Assembly: GCF_000835495.1 (NCBI RefSeq)
Contig: NW_015622541.1
Location: forward strand, 5,890,001-5,954,000
Direction of reading: 5' to 3'
Source of the DNA: Cladophialophora immunda
Taxonomy: Eukaryota; Ascomycota; Eurotiomycetes; Chaetothyriales; Herpotrichiellaceae
DNA length: 64,000 nt
Shown: positions 22,156 through 33,219 of the stretch, piece after piece
Layout: every line of letters starts with the position of its first letter
How positions within the stretch are numbered: the stretch's first letter is position 1
Made by a program: the position numbers and the translations under genes
The notes under the pieces: model-generated
What the model saw: the letters and a program-made list of their open reading frames with translations, nothing else
Database searches by the model: none
Told to the model about the DNA's origin: nothing

Positions 22156-24479
22156 GCTGCCATCCAAGACCTCGTTCATCTCCGCCTTTAAAGCAGCTGT
22201 CCAAAAGAACTGGCTCAAGACACGATCCAAACGGTCCGAATCGCAATCCTCCGGACACTTCTCCCGAAACACCCTCTTCAAGGACACTGCGTTTTCGGAG
22301 TCTGCACCATCCGTGGCCGTCCAGCTATTGACCAGGACAAGCCACATCCAGACCAGGCAGTCCATTTGTGCGGTGGTGGTGGTGGTGGTGGTGTCGCCGG
22401 CCTGGTTCGTCGGGGCATTTCCATCTCGCACCGCTGGCTCCTCGACCCGAAAGGCCGGAAGGTCTTGGGTGAGGAGCAGCCTGGGCGTTCGAAAGGCCGT
22501 GTGGCTCGCGGACAGGTAATGCCGGTCCGGGGAGAAGGCGACGCTGGCGTAGCAGATCAGCGCGAACACGAGGTACTTTTCAAAGTTGGGCGCCGGGTCG
22601 AGCAGGCAGGTGCAGGCGTCGCTGAAGTCGGTGTGCCGTCTGCGCGCGGGCAGCGAGGCCACCGACTCCATCTGCCGCGCGACACCGTCGGGACGGGACC
22701 GGATGGCGTCTTGGTAAGAAGCGATGTTGGACAGGACGGTCACTATGTCCACGGCGAGTTTCCCTTGGGTCGCTAGACAACGGAAACCCGGTGGTAGCTT
22801 GGAGAGGAGGGATACCGTCTCTGCAGAGAAGGGTGGACAGAGGTATACAGGATTATATGGGGGTTTGGAAGACGCAAACACGGAGGTGTCGCGGTATATA
22901 TGCGTCCACCACGACTCGAACCTGAACAGCCCACCGGGGGTGGTTGTGTATCAGTGGTAGGAACTTTCGAAGCACTCCATTTGGACGAGTATCATGCGAA
23001 TGGTGAAAGGGGGCCTTGTTAGAGAGTGGAAATACAGAGAGGCAAGGAAAAGGACAAAGCGTACTGCAAGACGGAGCATTTCAACATGCCATCCAGCCCA
23101 AGCACGTCCAGTCCGCCCCGGGACTCTACCATGGTCTTGATCCCGCGCCGATGCATCTGGAATGCCTCTAGATCGCCAAATGCACTCTGGGGGGTTGTCC
23201 TCATCGTCAGTTCTCGCCTACCAAGCATGATCCAACGGATTCCTACGCTGGAGGAGCAATGGAAAGGAGGGGAAATAACCAAGAACTTACGGCGATATGT
23301 CCCAGGAACAGCGCCGCGATGATCACACCATCATCATTAACGTCTCGTTGTCGAAAACGACGACGTCCACCAGGACTACGGTCACGATCTTCTCCCCCTC
23401 CGCCGCCGCCGGGATCCTCGTCTTGTGCAGCCATATGCTGACGCAGCTTGGAGAGGGCGACCTGGACCAGACGAAGCACCTCCGCCGAAGGAGGACGTTT
23501 GTTGTTTCTGGCGTTGTTGTTGTTGCTGCCCCCGCGGGAATTCGACCGGAAGACGTCGCGCACCATGTTGACCACGGCCACACCGGCGTGCAAGGCCACC
23601 TCGTGGGTCATGAGGTCGTAGTAGCTCTGTCCGCGGATAGAGGTGAGCTCGATATAGCAATACTAAACGCCCCGGATTTCGTAACATGGAATCCACAATC
23701 CCCTGCACCGGCATGCACGAGGATAGATAGCCCAACGCATGTACACCTGCAACTCAATCACTTACCTTGGCAAACGTATTGCTCACGTCGAAGATGTGGA
23801 ATACCGGCGCATGCACCAGATCCGGCCGGACGGTACTGTCTGCGCCCGCTCGGGTCGCGACGACCCAGTCGTCAGCAAGCCGTGGCAACTTTGAAGAACC
23901 AGTCCAATCAATCCAAAAAGGTTTGGAATTAGGTAAGGGGCGGATGCTCTATACAAAAGCATCCCGTCTGCTCTTTCCATTGAGAAACTCACAGAACTCA
24001 GCCGCGGCAGGGAATCCAGGAGAGTCGCGGTGCGGGACGCCCGGGAGGATGTCGACTGCACGGCTCGGCGGGGGGGATTGTGGTTCGAACCGGTGAAGAG
24101 GGCTGGAATATGTATCACGAACTCGAACAAGTTCTTGTCTGCTGGTGGTTGTGGTGGTGGTGGAGGTGGTAGTAGTATTCGGCGTATTAGTAATAGTATC
24201 TTCCTCCGCCACCTCCTCCTCTTCTTCTTCCTCTTCGTACAGCTTCCTTCCGCTCCCCATCGACGGCTTGGGCAAGAGCTTCCGCCCTCCCCCCAGCCCA
24301 GCAGCCCGGGTCTCGAACGCCTTGACCTGGACGGCCCCGTGTCTCTTGCGGTGAAACGCCATGGCGGCGTGCGAGCGCGCCTGCGAACTGATCCGCCTGG
24401 GCTGCTGGGGATTGCGGGCCTGATAGTAGTACATGCCCGGCGTGTTGACCAGGAAGAGCAAGTCGAAGTCGGCGGCCAT
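22153..24479 (-). CDS. Fungal transcription-factor-like protein of unknown function with low-complexity N-terminal part
   Basis: Exons 24479-23955, 23888-23766, 23647-23291, 23186-23065 and 22921-22153 join to 631 residues. The N-terminus (FLVNTPGMYYYQARNPQQPR, then SSQARSHAAMAFHRKRH) resembles fungal proteins annotated as tachykinin-family or fungal TF-domain proteins, which have a short motif, a basic stretch and then a helical domain. The helical part includes SYYDLMTHEVALHAGVA, SAFGDLEAFQMHRRGIKTMV, SRGGLDVLG and FESWWTHIYRD, the usual order there. No zinc cluster is seen. Exon 1 has a poly-Glu run and Thr runs, exon 3 a Gly run and exon 5 seven Thr, all from trinucleotide repeats. Exon 1 has a stronger donor (GTGAGT, 23992), but only the GTATAG donor at 23954 keeps frame; the exon 3 start could also be 23626. 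Function is unknown. Confidence 0.7.
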
Positions 24480-25433
24480 TGTTCGCGGACTGTTGGTTAG
24501 GGGGTCTAGTTCTGACCGTTGGGTTTTGTTGGTCCTGTTTTAATATAGATGGATGTGGTTCTGGGGATGTTTTCTTTGCCCTCATCGACGAATGGCGAGA
24601 GTCGCGCGCGAGTTGTGGGTGGGTGACGGTGGCTGGGCGGCTCGTTCTCAGCAGCTCGTCCTGACTGAGTGACTAGGCTCGTTGGTTTCTTTCGATTGAC
24701 GGCAAGAGATTGTTGGATACCCAAATGCTCCAGACGTTCTCATGCTGTCGTTGCGTAAAACCTCGGCGCACGAATCTTCGACTCGCCCCAATCTCAGCCG
24801 GCTCTTCGATCGCAGATATGGACTTGGTTCGCGACCGAGGTCTCTTGGAGGGGAGGAACCGTCTCGTATTCGCTAGCTCGTCCTCGACGGTCTTTCAAGC
24901 TGAAGTAGACAGGGTTCGAGATTGCCAGGTCGGTCCATCAGCCCTTTGGACCTCATTGGAGTCACGCTGCCAAAGAAACTGGGTTAGTCAGCGGGCGAGC
25001 CCAGGTCGAACCCTAATGGCCGTGTTGAGGTTGATACCGCAGTATAGCCGAATGGCAACAAGCTTGTGGGAGGCAAGAGAGCGGAGGAGAGGATAGATAT
25101 AAGGGTGGCCACGTGCGAGTTGGTGAAATGGTCTACGATATCCCGGATGATCGATGTAATATTCACTTATTATTATGATTTTCTTTTGAGATATCGGCGG
25201 CCTATTTTGGCCCTGGCATCGTGATAGGGGGTCCTGAAGCCCACAGTATGACATTGGCAAAAACAATATAGTAGACCCTGAACGCCGATGCTCGTCATGA
25301 ACGGACAAATCAAGTCGACAGTCGCGAACTCATGTCCCTGTATGAGACCTTGGCTCCGAGACCCCTCGAGCGGATAGATGATCTCGAGCAGTAGAGGCAT
25401 CGCGGATACTAGAGCACTGGCATATGGTCTCCA
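24480..25433. other. Intergenic, no gene seen
   Basis: This is between the start of one minus-strand gene and the stop of the next. It should contain the upstream gene's promoter and the other's 3' flank. A plus-strand frame of 128 codons at 24710 lacks family resemblance and is not called. Confidence 0.4.
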
Positions 25434-28111
25434 TCACTGACTCCCTGATCTCCTGCTGTGGGAGAGTCCATTGCCGTTCCCATTCCCGCCACCTTTTGGT
25501 CCTCCCGTGTTACCCGCCGCAGACGTTGCTCCAGTCCCACCTCCGACCGTCGAGGGATTGTTGTTCATGACTGCGGCGACAAGGCTTGCGGCCGGGCCAC
25601 TTTGTCGACCTGGCCGACGACCTCCGCCAGCATGGGAATTGCTCCCCTTGAGTGCCTCCTCAATGTAATATCCGAACACAAAGCGGTATAGATCTCGAAG
25701 CCACCCAAAGCCGTATACACAGCTTGTCATCCCTCGAACGGCTCGCGCGAGTTCGACTGCATTGATCCGTCCCTGCTCGGCAATTGTCCCGGCGACGCCT
25801 AGGCTGCGGAATGTGCTGTCATTTGCGATGGTCTTACGGTAGTTATCCAGAAGCGAGACTTGCCACGCCAGAGTGCCAAATGCGGTGTCAGGCAAGTTCC
25901 TGGCGAAATTGGGCAGCGAGTTCATGTTAGGGTCTGTCGAAGCCCGGGTGTAACCTCGGCCAGTGGCCAGGGCAGCCTTGACAAACAACGTCTTGAGAAG
26001 TATCAGAGTCGGATCCTCGGCGGGTGTACGAACAGTCGAAACCGTGGTTGCAGACATGGGATTTGGACCCCCTTCTGAGGCGGCCGAAACAGGAACCGAA
26101 AGAACCGACGAGGTCGTGGACCATCTGTGATTAATTGCTGAAGTTGGGCCTTGATTTGCAGAATGCGGATTACGTGGCTGAGTGGGCGGATTCGGTGACA
26201 GTTGTCTGCTTTGATTAGGCGCCGGGGTGGACGAACTTGAAGAGGTAGAGGACATTCTGGATGCTTCCTCGGCCCCGAGCACGAGAATATTGGGAACAGG
26301 AGCTTCGTCCGGTGAGATGGTGGTAACCGTGTCCTCGAAAATCGTGGTCGGTGTCTCGGGAAGTACTCTCGGGTTGCCGTTCTCGTCCAACGGAGCGAAA
26401 CCAGATCGTTTCGCTTGGTTGAACGCCTGGGTGAAGGTCGTTTGGCTTGGCCGTGGCGTTCCACGTTCAGGGCGAATCTGCGTCCAGCCTTCGCGGAACA
26501 GGTCGCACAGCTCCCAGCACGCTTGGATTGCTGAGCCGAGGAGCTCTTCGTCGGGCCTCTTGCCTTCCCTGCGGTTTTGCCTCAGGCTAAACAGCATTTC
26601 CGCCAAAGACCAGCACGCACGAAGGAGGGAATCCGTCTCGTCTGCCATCTTCGACTTCTGCTTCATCAGCCGGTGGCACAGAGTGATATAGAAATCCAAC
26701 GTCCTCTCCCGGAAAGCTTCAGGGAGACTGCGATCATGCGTATTAAACAAATGGTTGTTCAACTCAAAGCTGACCCGGAGGACAGAGTCGGCCGTCTCGT
26801 TATCACGCACGCGGACCTCGAACAGCGCCTGGCAGAAGTCGCGACAGAGATCAAGGGTCGGTCGAGACGAGTTGTGAGAGAAGGTTTGCGACAAATGGCT
26901 ATCTCGAGTGTCGTACAGGTTCTGGCACAGCTTCCAGCAGGATTTCCACGCTTGCTCCTGCATGTCGCCGCGGCCCGAAAAGTTGAAGATTCTCTCACGG
27001 TGAATGTGGCTTAAGCTGGCCAATGTGTTGCACAACGTCCAGCACTCGGATAAGGCATTGCGGAGGGCTTCGATTTCAGCTTCGGCATCACGTAGGAACC
27101 GTTGGCCGAGCTGACTTTCGTCCCCGGTCTCGTCGGTGCTGGGGTGGTCAGTGTCATCGCCCTCGAGAATGCCTACAAAATGTCAGTAACCAGGGATGTG
27201 CCAAGGAGCGGTTGGCCTCACTGGCAAGACTAGAGCCAGGACGGCTGAGGGAACTGAGGTCCTGTCTTGTCTGTGCTCTCGGAGTGCGCGACCAGTCATG
27301 TAGAGGGAGCGAAGGAAGAGATGTTTGCAGCGGCGTTGGAGGCATCGGAGCCTCATGGGTCTGCAGCTCTCGGGTCAGTACTCTCGACACAGCAGAGCGC
27401 GCGCTTGCTGCTCACCTTGGCGCCTGATCTAGTCGCCGGCGGTTTGGTGACGGTAGATCCTGAAGCCACTGAATCAGTGGAATCCGCCCTTGCTCTTTCA
27501 ATGTCCTTGGTTTCTCGTGTTGGAGGCTCTCCCGCAATGGCCTCTTGTGGCTCTGCTTGCTCTTTCTCGGGGTACGACTGAGTAACCTCCTGGGTTGGCT
27601 AAGTGCAGATGTCAGTAAACGCCAGCAGCGCCTGCAAACACTTCTCCATGATATTGGACATACAAATTTGCCAAAGCCTGTCGGTATATGGATAACAGAT
27701 TGAGGCTCCTTCTCCTCTTCCAGTCGTGCGCGGAAGTGTTCGTCCAGAGAAGGACCCGTGTCGACCTAGGTCTATCATCAACCCACGATTATTTCCAGTA
27801 TCGGTGTCCACTCATCATACCCGCAATGGAGTTGCAATATGTTGCAGACCCTCCCTCAATGGAGAAGTGAACGATGGCCTCTGTGCGTCATTGAAAGCCA
27901 CAGGACCTGCGGTCACTGAGCCTCTTTCTGTGCCCTCCTCTTCCACTTCTTCATCCACGTCCTCAAAGTTGGTCACGTCCGAAGCCACAGGCGAGGGCGC
28001 CACGGGATCTTGGGGCGAAGTAATATAGTTGGCAGGTGGAGGTTTAAGCTGATTGTCAGTTGTTGTACTGATAGCAGAAGCAGCAGGAGACCTGGCCCAA
28101 GTCAGATCCAT
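25434..28111 (-). CDS. Large conserved fungal protein of unknown function with repeated C-W-x-L-C helices
   Basis: Exons 28111-27821, 27765-27664, 27598-27416, 27360-27222 and 27172-25434 give 817 residues. The N-terminal 280 residues are acidic and disordered. From residue 282 a helical motif recurs every 25-35 residues: CWTLCNTLA (282), CWKLCQNLYD (317), CRDFCQALFE (348), two degenerate copies (about 373 and 400), CWSLAEMLFS (425) and CWELCDLFRE (457). A Ser/Pro-rich linker follows, then a second conserved block (DPTLILLKTLFVKAALATG, TAFGTLAWQVSLLDNYRKTI, YGFGWLRDLYRFVFGYYIEE) and a Gly/Asn-rich tail. I recognise this as a filamentous-fungal family of unknown function only. No catalytic motif is seen; an alpha-solenoid scaffold is a guess. 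Confidence 0.78.
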
Positions 28112-30396
28112 TTCGTCCACACTTGGAAATTGGACAACCCTACATGGGGAGACCAGAGTTCGCAGCTGTCCGAGGTCGAGGCGAATCCGGATGGTCTGGA
28201 AAGGGCGAAAATGGGGAGAACAACGGATTCGTCGAAGGACTAAACCCCAGAGGCGCTCTCACGGCCATCATCTTTCTCTGCTAACCTCAGCGGCCTGCGG
28301 CACAGTCGGCCACGATCGCGAGGTCGATCTGCACCAGCAGAGAAAGGGAAGATGCGTGGTGGCGGAGTATGATGGGCAACTGGAGGGCAGACAAGACAGA
28401 CGAGGCAGACTACTGTCAAGCGCTGATAGAATTGCCCGATGTTTGGTAGATGCCGCAAAGCGTCGCACGGCTACTGTTGCGGCCGCCTAAACGGTCGCGT
28501 GTGCGGCACAGCAGGTTGGCCCAGGGATATTCAGAATCGAGAAAGATGGTTGTATAGAAGCGTGTGGTAGGAGGAGACACAATGCGCCCGGTCATGGATA
28601 AGCAAACACGGCACAGCACATGGTCATGGTCAATGAGCAATGATACCACTGGCACCAGGACGTGTTGGACAGTAATTGGAAGACACTCAAGAGTCCAAAC
28701 TATGTCGATGAAGAAAGAGGGTCCCAAGCAATGGAGGGGGGAGAAAAACTTGAGAGGGCGGAAATGGTACCTGGTCTGTTGGTGGAGGCCTGATGTTAAG
28801 TGTTGGCGTATGGCATATCAGAATACCGAGAGTGAAGCATCTGATTCGATCAACCGTGCATTGTAAGGCCCACGATGCTGGCTATACCTCTGTTGGGTTA
28901 GGAGATGGCACAATGGGGGAAACAGAGAGAACACGGATGAGGAAGCCAGGTCTGAATACGGGTGTGGTGTGTGCGTGTCAGAGACACAGAGCGATGCTGG
29001 AGTCCAAGACTCGCGCCGCGCCTAGCTCGTGAGCTGGGCCAGGGGTACCAAGAATGTGATGCTAGGGTCAACGGAGAGAGACCGGCGGTTTCAGGAGGTG
29101 CAGCGCGTCGAGGACGAGGTATGAGTGGTAGGAAGAGGTGAAGATGGGCAAAGTGGAACGAGGTCGAGTGCAATGCGAGATTCTGCAAAAGGCCAGGCGA
29201 TCCACCCTGACAGCTCTTCTCCATCCATCCACCTTGTCCGGAGGGGATATCCAGGTCGCCGGAGAATTTGTGAACCAGCAGGTTGGAGCGCAGAGGAGGA
29301 GCTAGGGCAGCCGGGAGGGCCAGATGGAGAAAAGGCGAGAACCTTGGACAGCCTGTAACAGGCAGATGGCCCCCCGTCTGCCACGCGACAGCGCCAGCAG
29401 CAAAGCCCGAAAGCTTGGAGTGTGATGAAAATGTAACTCAGGTGCATCAAGCTCGCAGAAGCGTGGAAAATGATCACCGCTGGAGGGCAGCGGCGCAGTC
29501 GACGATTCGATGGAGAGGGTCTGAGAGGGTCTGAGAGGTGTAGGTTCGCAGCCAGGTGGAGCGCAGGCAGAGGGTTAAGCGCCGACACAAGGGAAAGGAG
29601 GGTGCGGGAGGCAGGGAGGCACAGGCACCCGGCGACATCGGGGTTGACAAAGAGAGGTTGAAGTTGAGGTGCTAGAGTGAGAAGAAGGAAAGAGAGTGAC
29701 AAATGGGTGGGAAAAGATGCAACTGGGGTGGAGGGCGGGGCGGATGGAGGAGGAAGAGAGAGCCAGCCACAGATACCAATCACATGTCACACAAACACGC
29801 AAAGCACTTGTCCAGCTGCAAGTAAGCGCCCGGGCTTCTAGAGACCGGGTCTTTAACTGGTGGGAGGTGCATGAGCAACTTAGGTGGAGTAGATAGAGGG
29901 TGGTGGTGGTGATGGTGGATGGAGGGGGTTGGATTGGGGGCACAGAGATACGAGTAGTAGGTAGTGAGCCTTACCGAGTAGGTAGCTTAAAGGCCACAAA
30001 GTCACTGGCCTAGGTCCTACATACCCTTGTAGATAGCCTACGAGTCCCTACATATTCTGCCCACAGAACTAGGCAGTCTAGGGACTAGGGTCCCCGTGCG
30101 GAGTATCTCAGACCTACTCGGAGAGCTGACACCCTGTACGTACTGGAAAGCCCATGTTCCATAACTTCAAGCCAACGAGAATCATTCATACATACACACG
30201 AGGTGACTAGTACACATCCTCGTCAAAAGGTAAGAGCCGCATCATGACCTTCATGTCTCTTACTAATGCCTTCGTTCCGTGGCCCCCAACAACACCATGC
30301 AAAATGAACAAGATGAACCATCCCGGTCGTCATTAACTGTCCTTTCCCGTTGAAGGAACCATTGATTGACCCAGGCAAGGACCCGGCTCTGTGGAT
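28112..30396. other. Long same-strand gap: GA-rich region and TAGGTA-rich patch
   Basis: This lies upstream of the 817-residue protein gene and downstream of CDC20. The plus strand is strikingly purine-rich from about 29,500 to 29,940 (GGAGGGTGCGGGAGGCAGGG and similar), so the transcribed minus strand would have a C/T-rich leader. At 29,950-30,130 short motifs built from TAGGTA, CCTAC and CTAGG recur in both orientations. A 230-codon minus frame at 29091-29783 is composed of Ser, Pro and Leu and is judged non-coding. Confidence 0.4.
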
Positions 30397-32309
30397 TTAT
30401 CGAATGGTCATCTGCTTGGCCATTGCGCCGCCTTTGCCGACGCCGCCCTCCCTTGACGCTGCCGCACTGACGCCCGCTTTCCGCTCAAAGATCTTCCAAA
30501 ACTTCAAACTTTCATCGGCCGCTGTGAGTGCTCGTTAGCCCGTGTCGCCTCGATACTAGTAGGAAACCTTGCAAACTCACCTGCCGTTGCCAGCATCTGT
30601 CCGTCGGGACTGAGGCAGCTGTGAAGCACTCGAGTCTCGTGGGCGGGAATCTCCACATTTCGCACCAAAGTCGGATAGCTCCAGATGCTCAGGGAATTGT
30701 CTGGGAAGCCGCTGGAGCTGACCAGTTCGCGGTAGTGATTGCTCCATTTGAGACTTGTCACTTGTGATCCGGTGTCGATGCTGTTGACTCGGGCCCCCGT
30801 CGTCGTGTTCCAAAAGTGAATGTGTCGGTCGTACGACCCGCCACCAGTTGCCAGGAGGTTCAATTGCCAGGGGCACCAGCTAAGGGCCTTGACCGCCGCG
30901 CGGTGATTCTTTTTCGCAAACTTGGGAGCGGCCAATGAGCGGGCGTCCCAGATGGACACCAAGTTGTCGTTCCCACCCGTTGCCAGCTGCGCGCCATCAC
31001 TGCGCCATTCCAAGCCACACACTTCCGACGTGTGGGACACCAGCTCGGCAACCTTATGCTGGGCAACTCGGACGTCATGGTTGAAGACGAGCCCACTTCT
31101 TGCCCCTGTTGACAAGGTGTGCTTGTTCCATCCCATCACACCTACCCGAGTTTCATGCCCGAACATGCTCCGGAGCTTGGTCCCTTCTTCGACGTCCCAG
31201 ATCTGGACTTCCCCGGAACCGAGGCCCACGCCAACATAGGCGCCGTCGCCCGACCATTTGACACTGCTGACATAGGTGTCGGGCGAAGTCTCCAGAAGGC
31301 AGGAGACGGTGCCACTGTCGGCAGACCAGACATAGACATTGCGCTCTAACCCAATGGCCACCTGGTTGCCCGAACTCCAATCGAGCAGATTCAGGTAGTA
31401 GTCGTCGACCAGGCCAGGTGCATCCAACACTCGCTCAGGTGCGGATTGGATGCGGCGACGGAACTGGGCAGACTGAGCATTGGCTGGCTTCAGTGGGCGG
31501 TTGTATTGAGATCGGAGATCAATTGGCTTGGATGATTCCGGAGGAGCAGGCTTGAATTCAAGGATTCGCTGGCTTGTTGAGATGCCACAGGCAGAAGCTA
31601 GTGATGATTCATAGGCACTGGAGTCGGGGTTGGTACGAGTAGTGTAGGTTGAGGTGGTGTTGTCATCCTCCAGACCAAGACCTTCTAGTGCGGTGGTGAT
31701 ATCTGCATCCGCACCCCGCGCAGAGATCTCAAAGGCACTGGCACTTGCAGCGTTTGCTAGGACTATTGATCCATCCACTCCCGCAGTTCGAGGTCGAGTG
31801 TTCTCGTCTGCCTTGCCAGACCCAGCAGTTGCCAGGCCCGCACTTGCAGCTCTGTTGGGAATGAATCTGTCTGCGGTGTTGTTGGGGAGTCTGATGGTGG
31901 TCTTGCCTGTCCTCGACCGTAGCACCGTCTCTTTCCTTGACTTTTCTCTCGATGGTGTGGCACTTGTGTTTGGCCCGGTGCCTGTCAACGTCCAGTCTGA
32001 GACACCTAACTCTAGTTGCTTTGGTGACTGCCGTCCCTTGGCAATATTGGACTTGGGCGAATTGGCATAGGCAAACTTGGATACCGATCTGGAGATGGAG
32101 CGAGAGAAGAATGCGGAAGGATCTGACTTGTGAATTGACTGTTCTTTTCGCAGAGGAGTGGAGGGGGAGGAGGCGGTCGACATGTTTGTGGCAACGCTTG
32201 CAGTTCTCTGCCTGGGAGATGGGGTGAGGGGCATTCTACCACCTGCGGTCTTTGTGGAGAAGAGGCCATGATGGCTTTTGAGAGGTGTTGACACTGAGGC
32301 TGTTGCCAT
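30397..32309 (-). CDS. CDC20: APC/C activator Cdc20 (Slp1/fizzy)
   Basis: Exons 32309-30581 and 30521-30397 give 617 residues. The frame extends 14 codons upstream without ATG, so MATASVSTPLKS is the start. The C-box is DRFIPNR at 147-153. A seven-blade WD40 propeller fills the C-terminal half, with DDYYLNLLDWSSGNQVAIGL as its entry and GHETRVGVMGWN, TGGNDNLVSIWDAR and ATGGGSYDRHIHFWNT among the repeats. The intron splits the Ala codon in the last blade, and the final residues are the Ile-Arg tail (QMTIR) that docks on APC/C subunits. The blade sequence fits Cdc20 better than Cdh1. It recruits securin and B-type cyclins to the ubiquitin ligase at anaphase and is the spindle-checkpoint target. 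Identification is firm. Confidence 0.95.
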
Positions 32310-33219
32310 GGTGTCTAGATGTGTATGTTTTTGATCGAACGGACAAATCAATGTTTCGATCAGGGTCTGCTGTTGAACCGAGAATCAATCAAGACCTCGG
32401 GGGGTTAGTAGTGGTTGTCGATTAAGCAATCAGAACTAGTCGAGAAAGTATCTGTGCCTGGGTCCAGCAATTCAGTGATTATCTCAAGATGCTCAACTGA
32501 ATGGATCCTGAGAAGCTGTCGGTAGTTGTTAAGTTAGTAAGTCTCAGTGTCGCTGAAATTGTTGGATGATTGGGTAACCGAGCGGTGTTCGTGGCACGGC
32601 AAGGCGATGCAGTCGGGGGTTCGACCAAATCTAGCAGATGCGAGTGTGATCTAATGGACTGTATGCTATGCACATGCAAGGATGTATGCGTAGAGGAGGG
32701 AGATGTGGATGGAGGAGCGGGAGTATGGTATAGGAGAGAGAAAGAAGAGTTCTTCAATGATCGGTCCCAAGTTGCAGTTGAAGTACTTTCCAGTGTTGGT
32801 GGGGATGTCTGCCACGGCAACGGCGACCCACAATCCACTAAACCCTTTGTGGCACTAGTCTCGCCGTCGCCCGTCAGTAACGACTATTCCGTCAGCGCCA
32901 AGCAAGGAAACTAGGAAGAATATTAATCCGATCCGCTTGCGCCGGGCGTCAAACATCCTGCAACCTGAAACTTTCGCCGATCATTTTTCATCTTCACTCC
33001 CTTTTCTGCAATCCTCTGGTCATGTCCATCTCATACCACACACGACGATCGCCAGCAGAGCTTTGATATTCAAGCCTGGCTTCAACCACTTGGATGAGCC
33101 TACGGGCTTCTTCAGCCCCCAATCTGCTCCTTCATGAAGTTGACCAAAGCTTTTAGACCAAGCCCCCGGTCCTAACCAAAAAGCCTCTCGCCGTAAACGC
33201 CGAAGCCTCAGTTAATCTT
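32310..33219. promoter_or_regulatory. Divergent upstream region of CDC20 and the Kelch-BTB gene
   Basis: This 910-base region between two outward-facing starts must hold both promoters and leaders. Short frames on both strands (for example 32479-32838 minus) are judged spurious. No operator was identified. Confidence 0.45.

Noticed and set aside
29091..29783. Minus-strand frame of 230 codons
   Set aside because: Its composition (Ser, Pro, Leu) follows from the purine-rich opposite strand. No domain, and it sits in a probable leader/promoter region.
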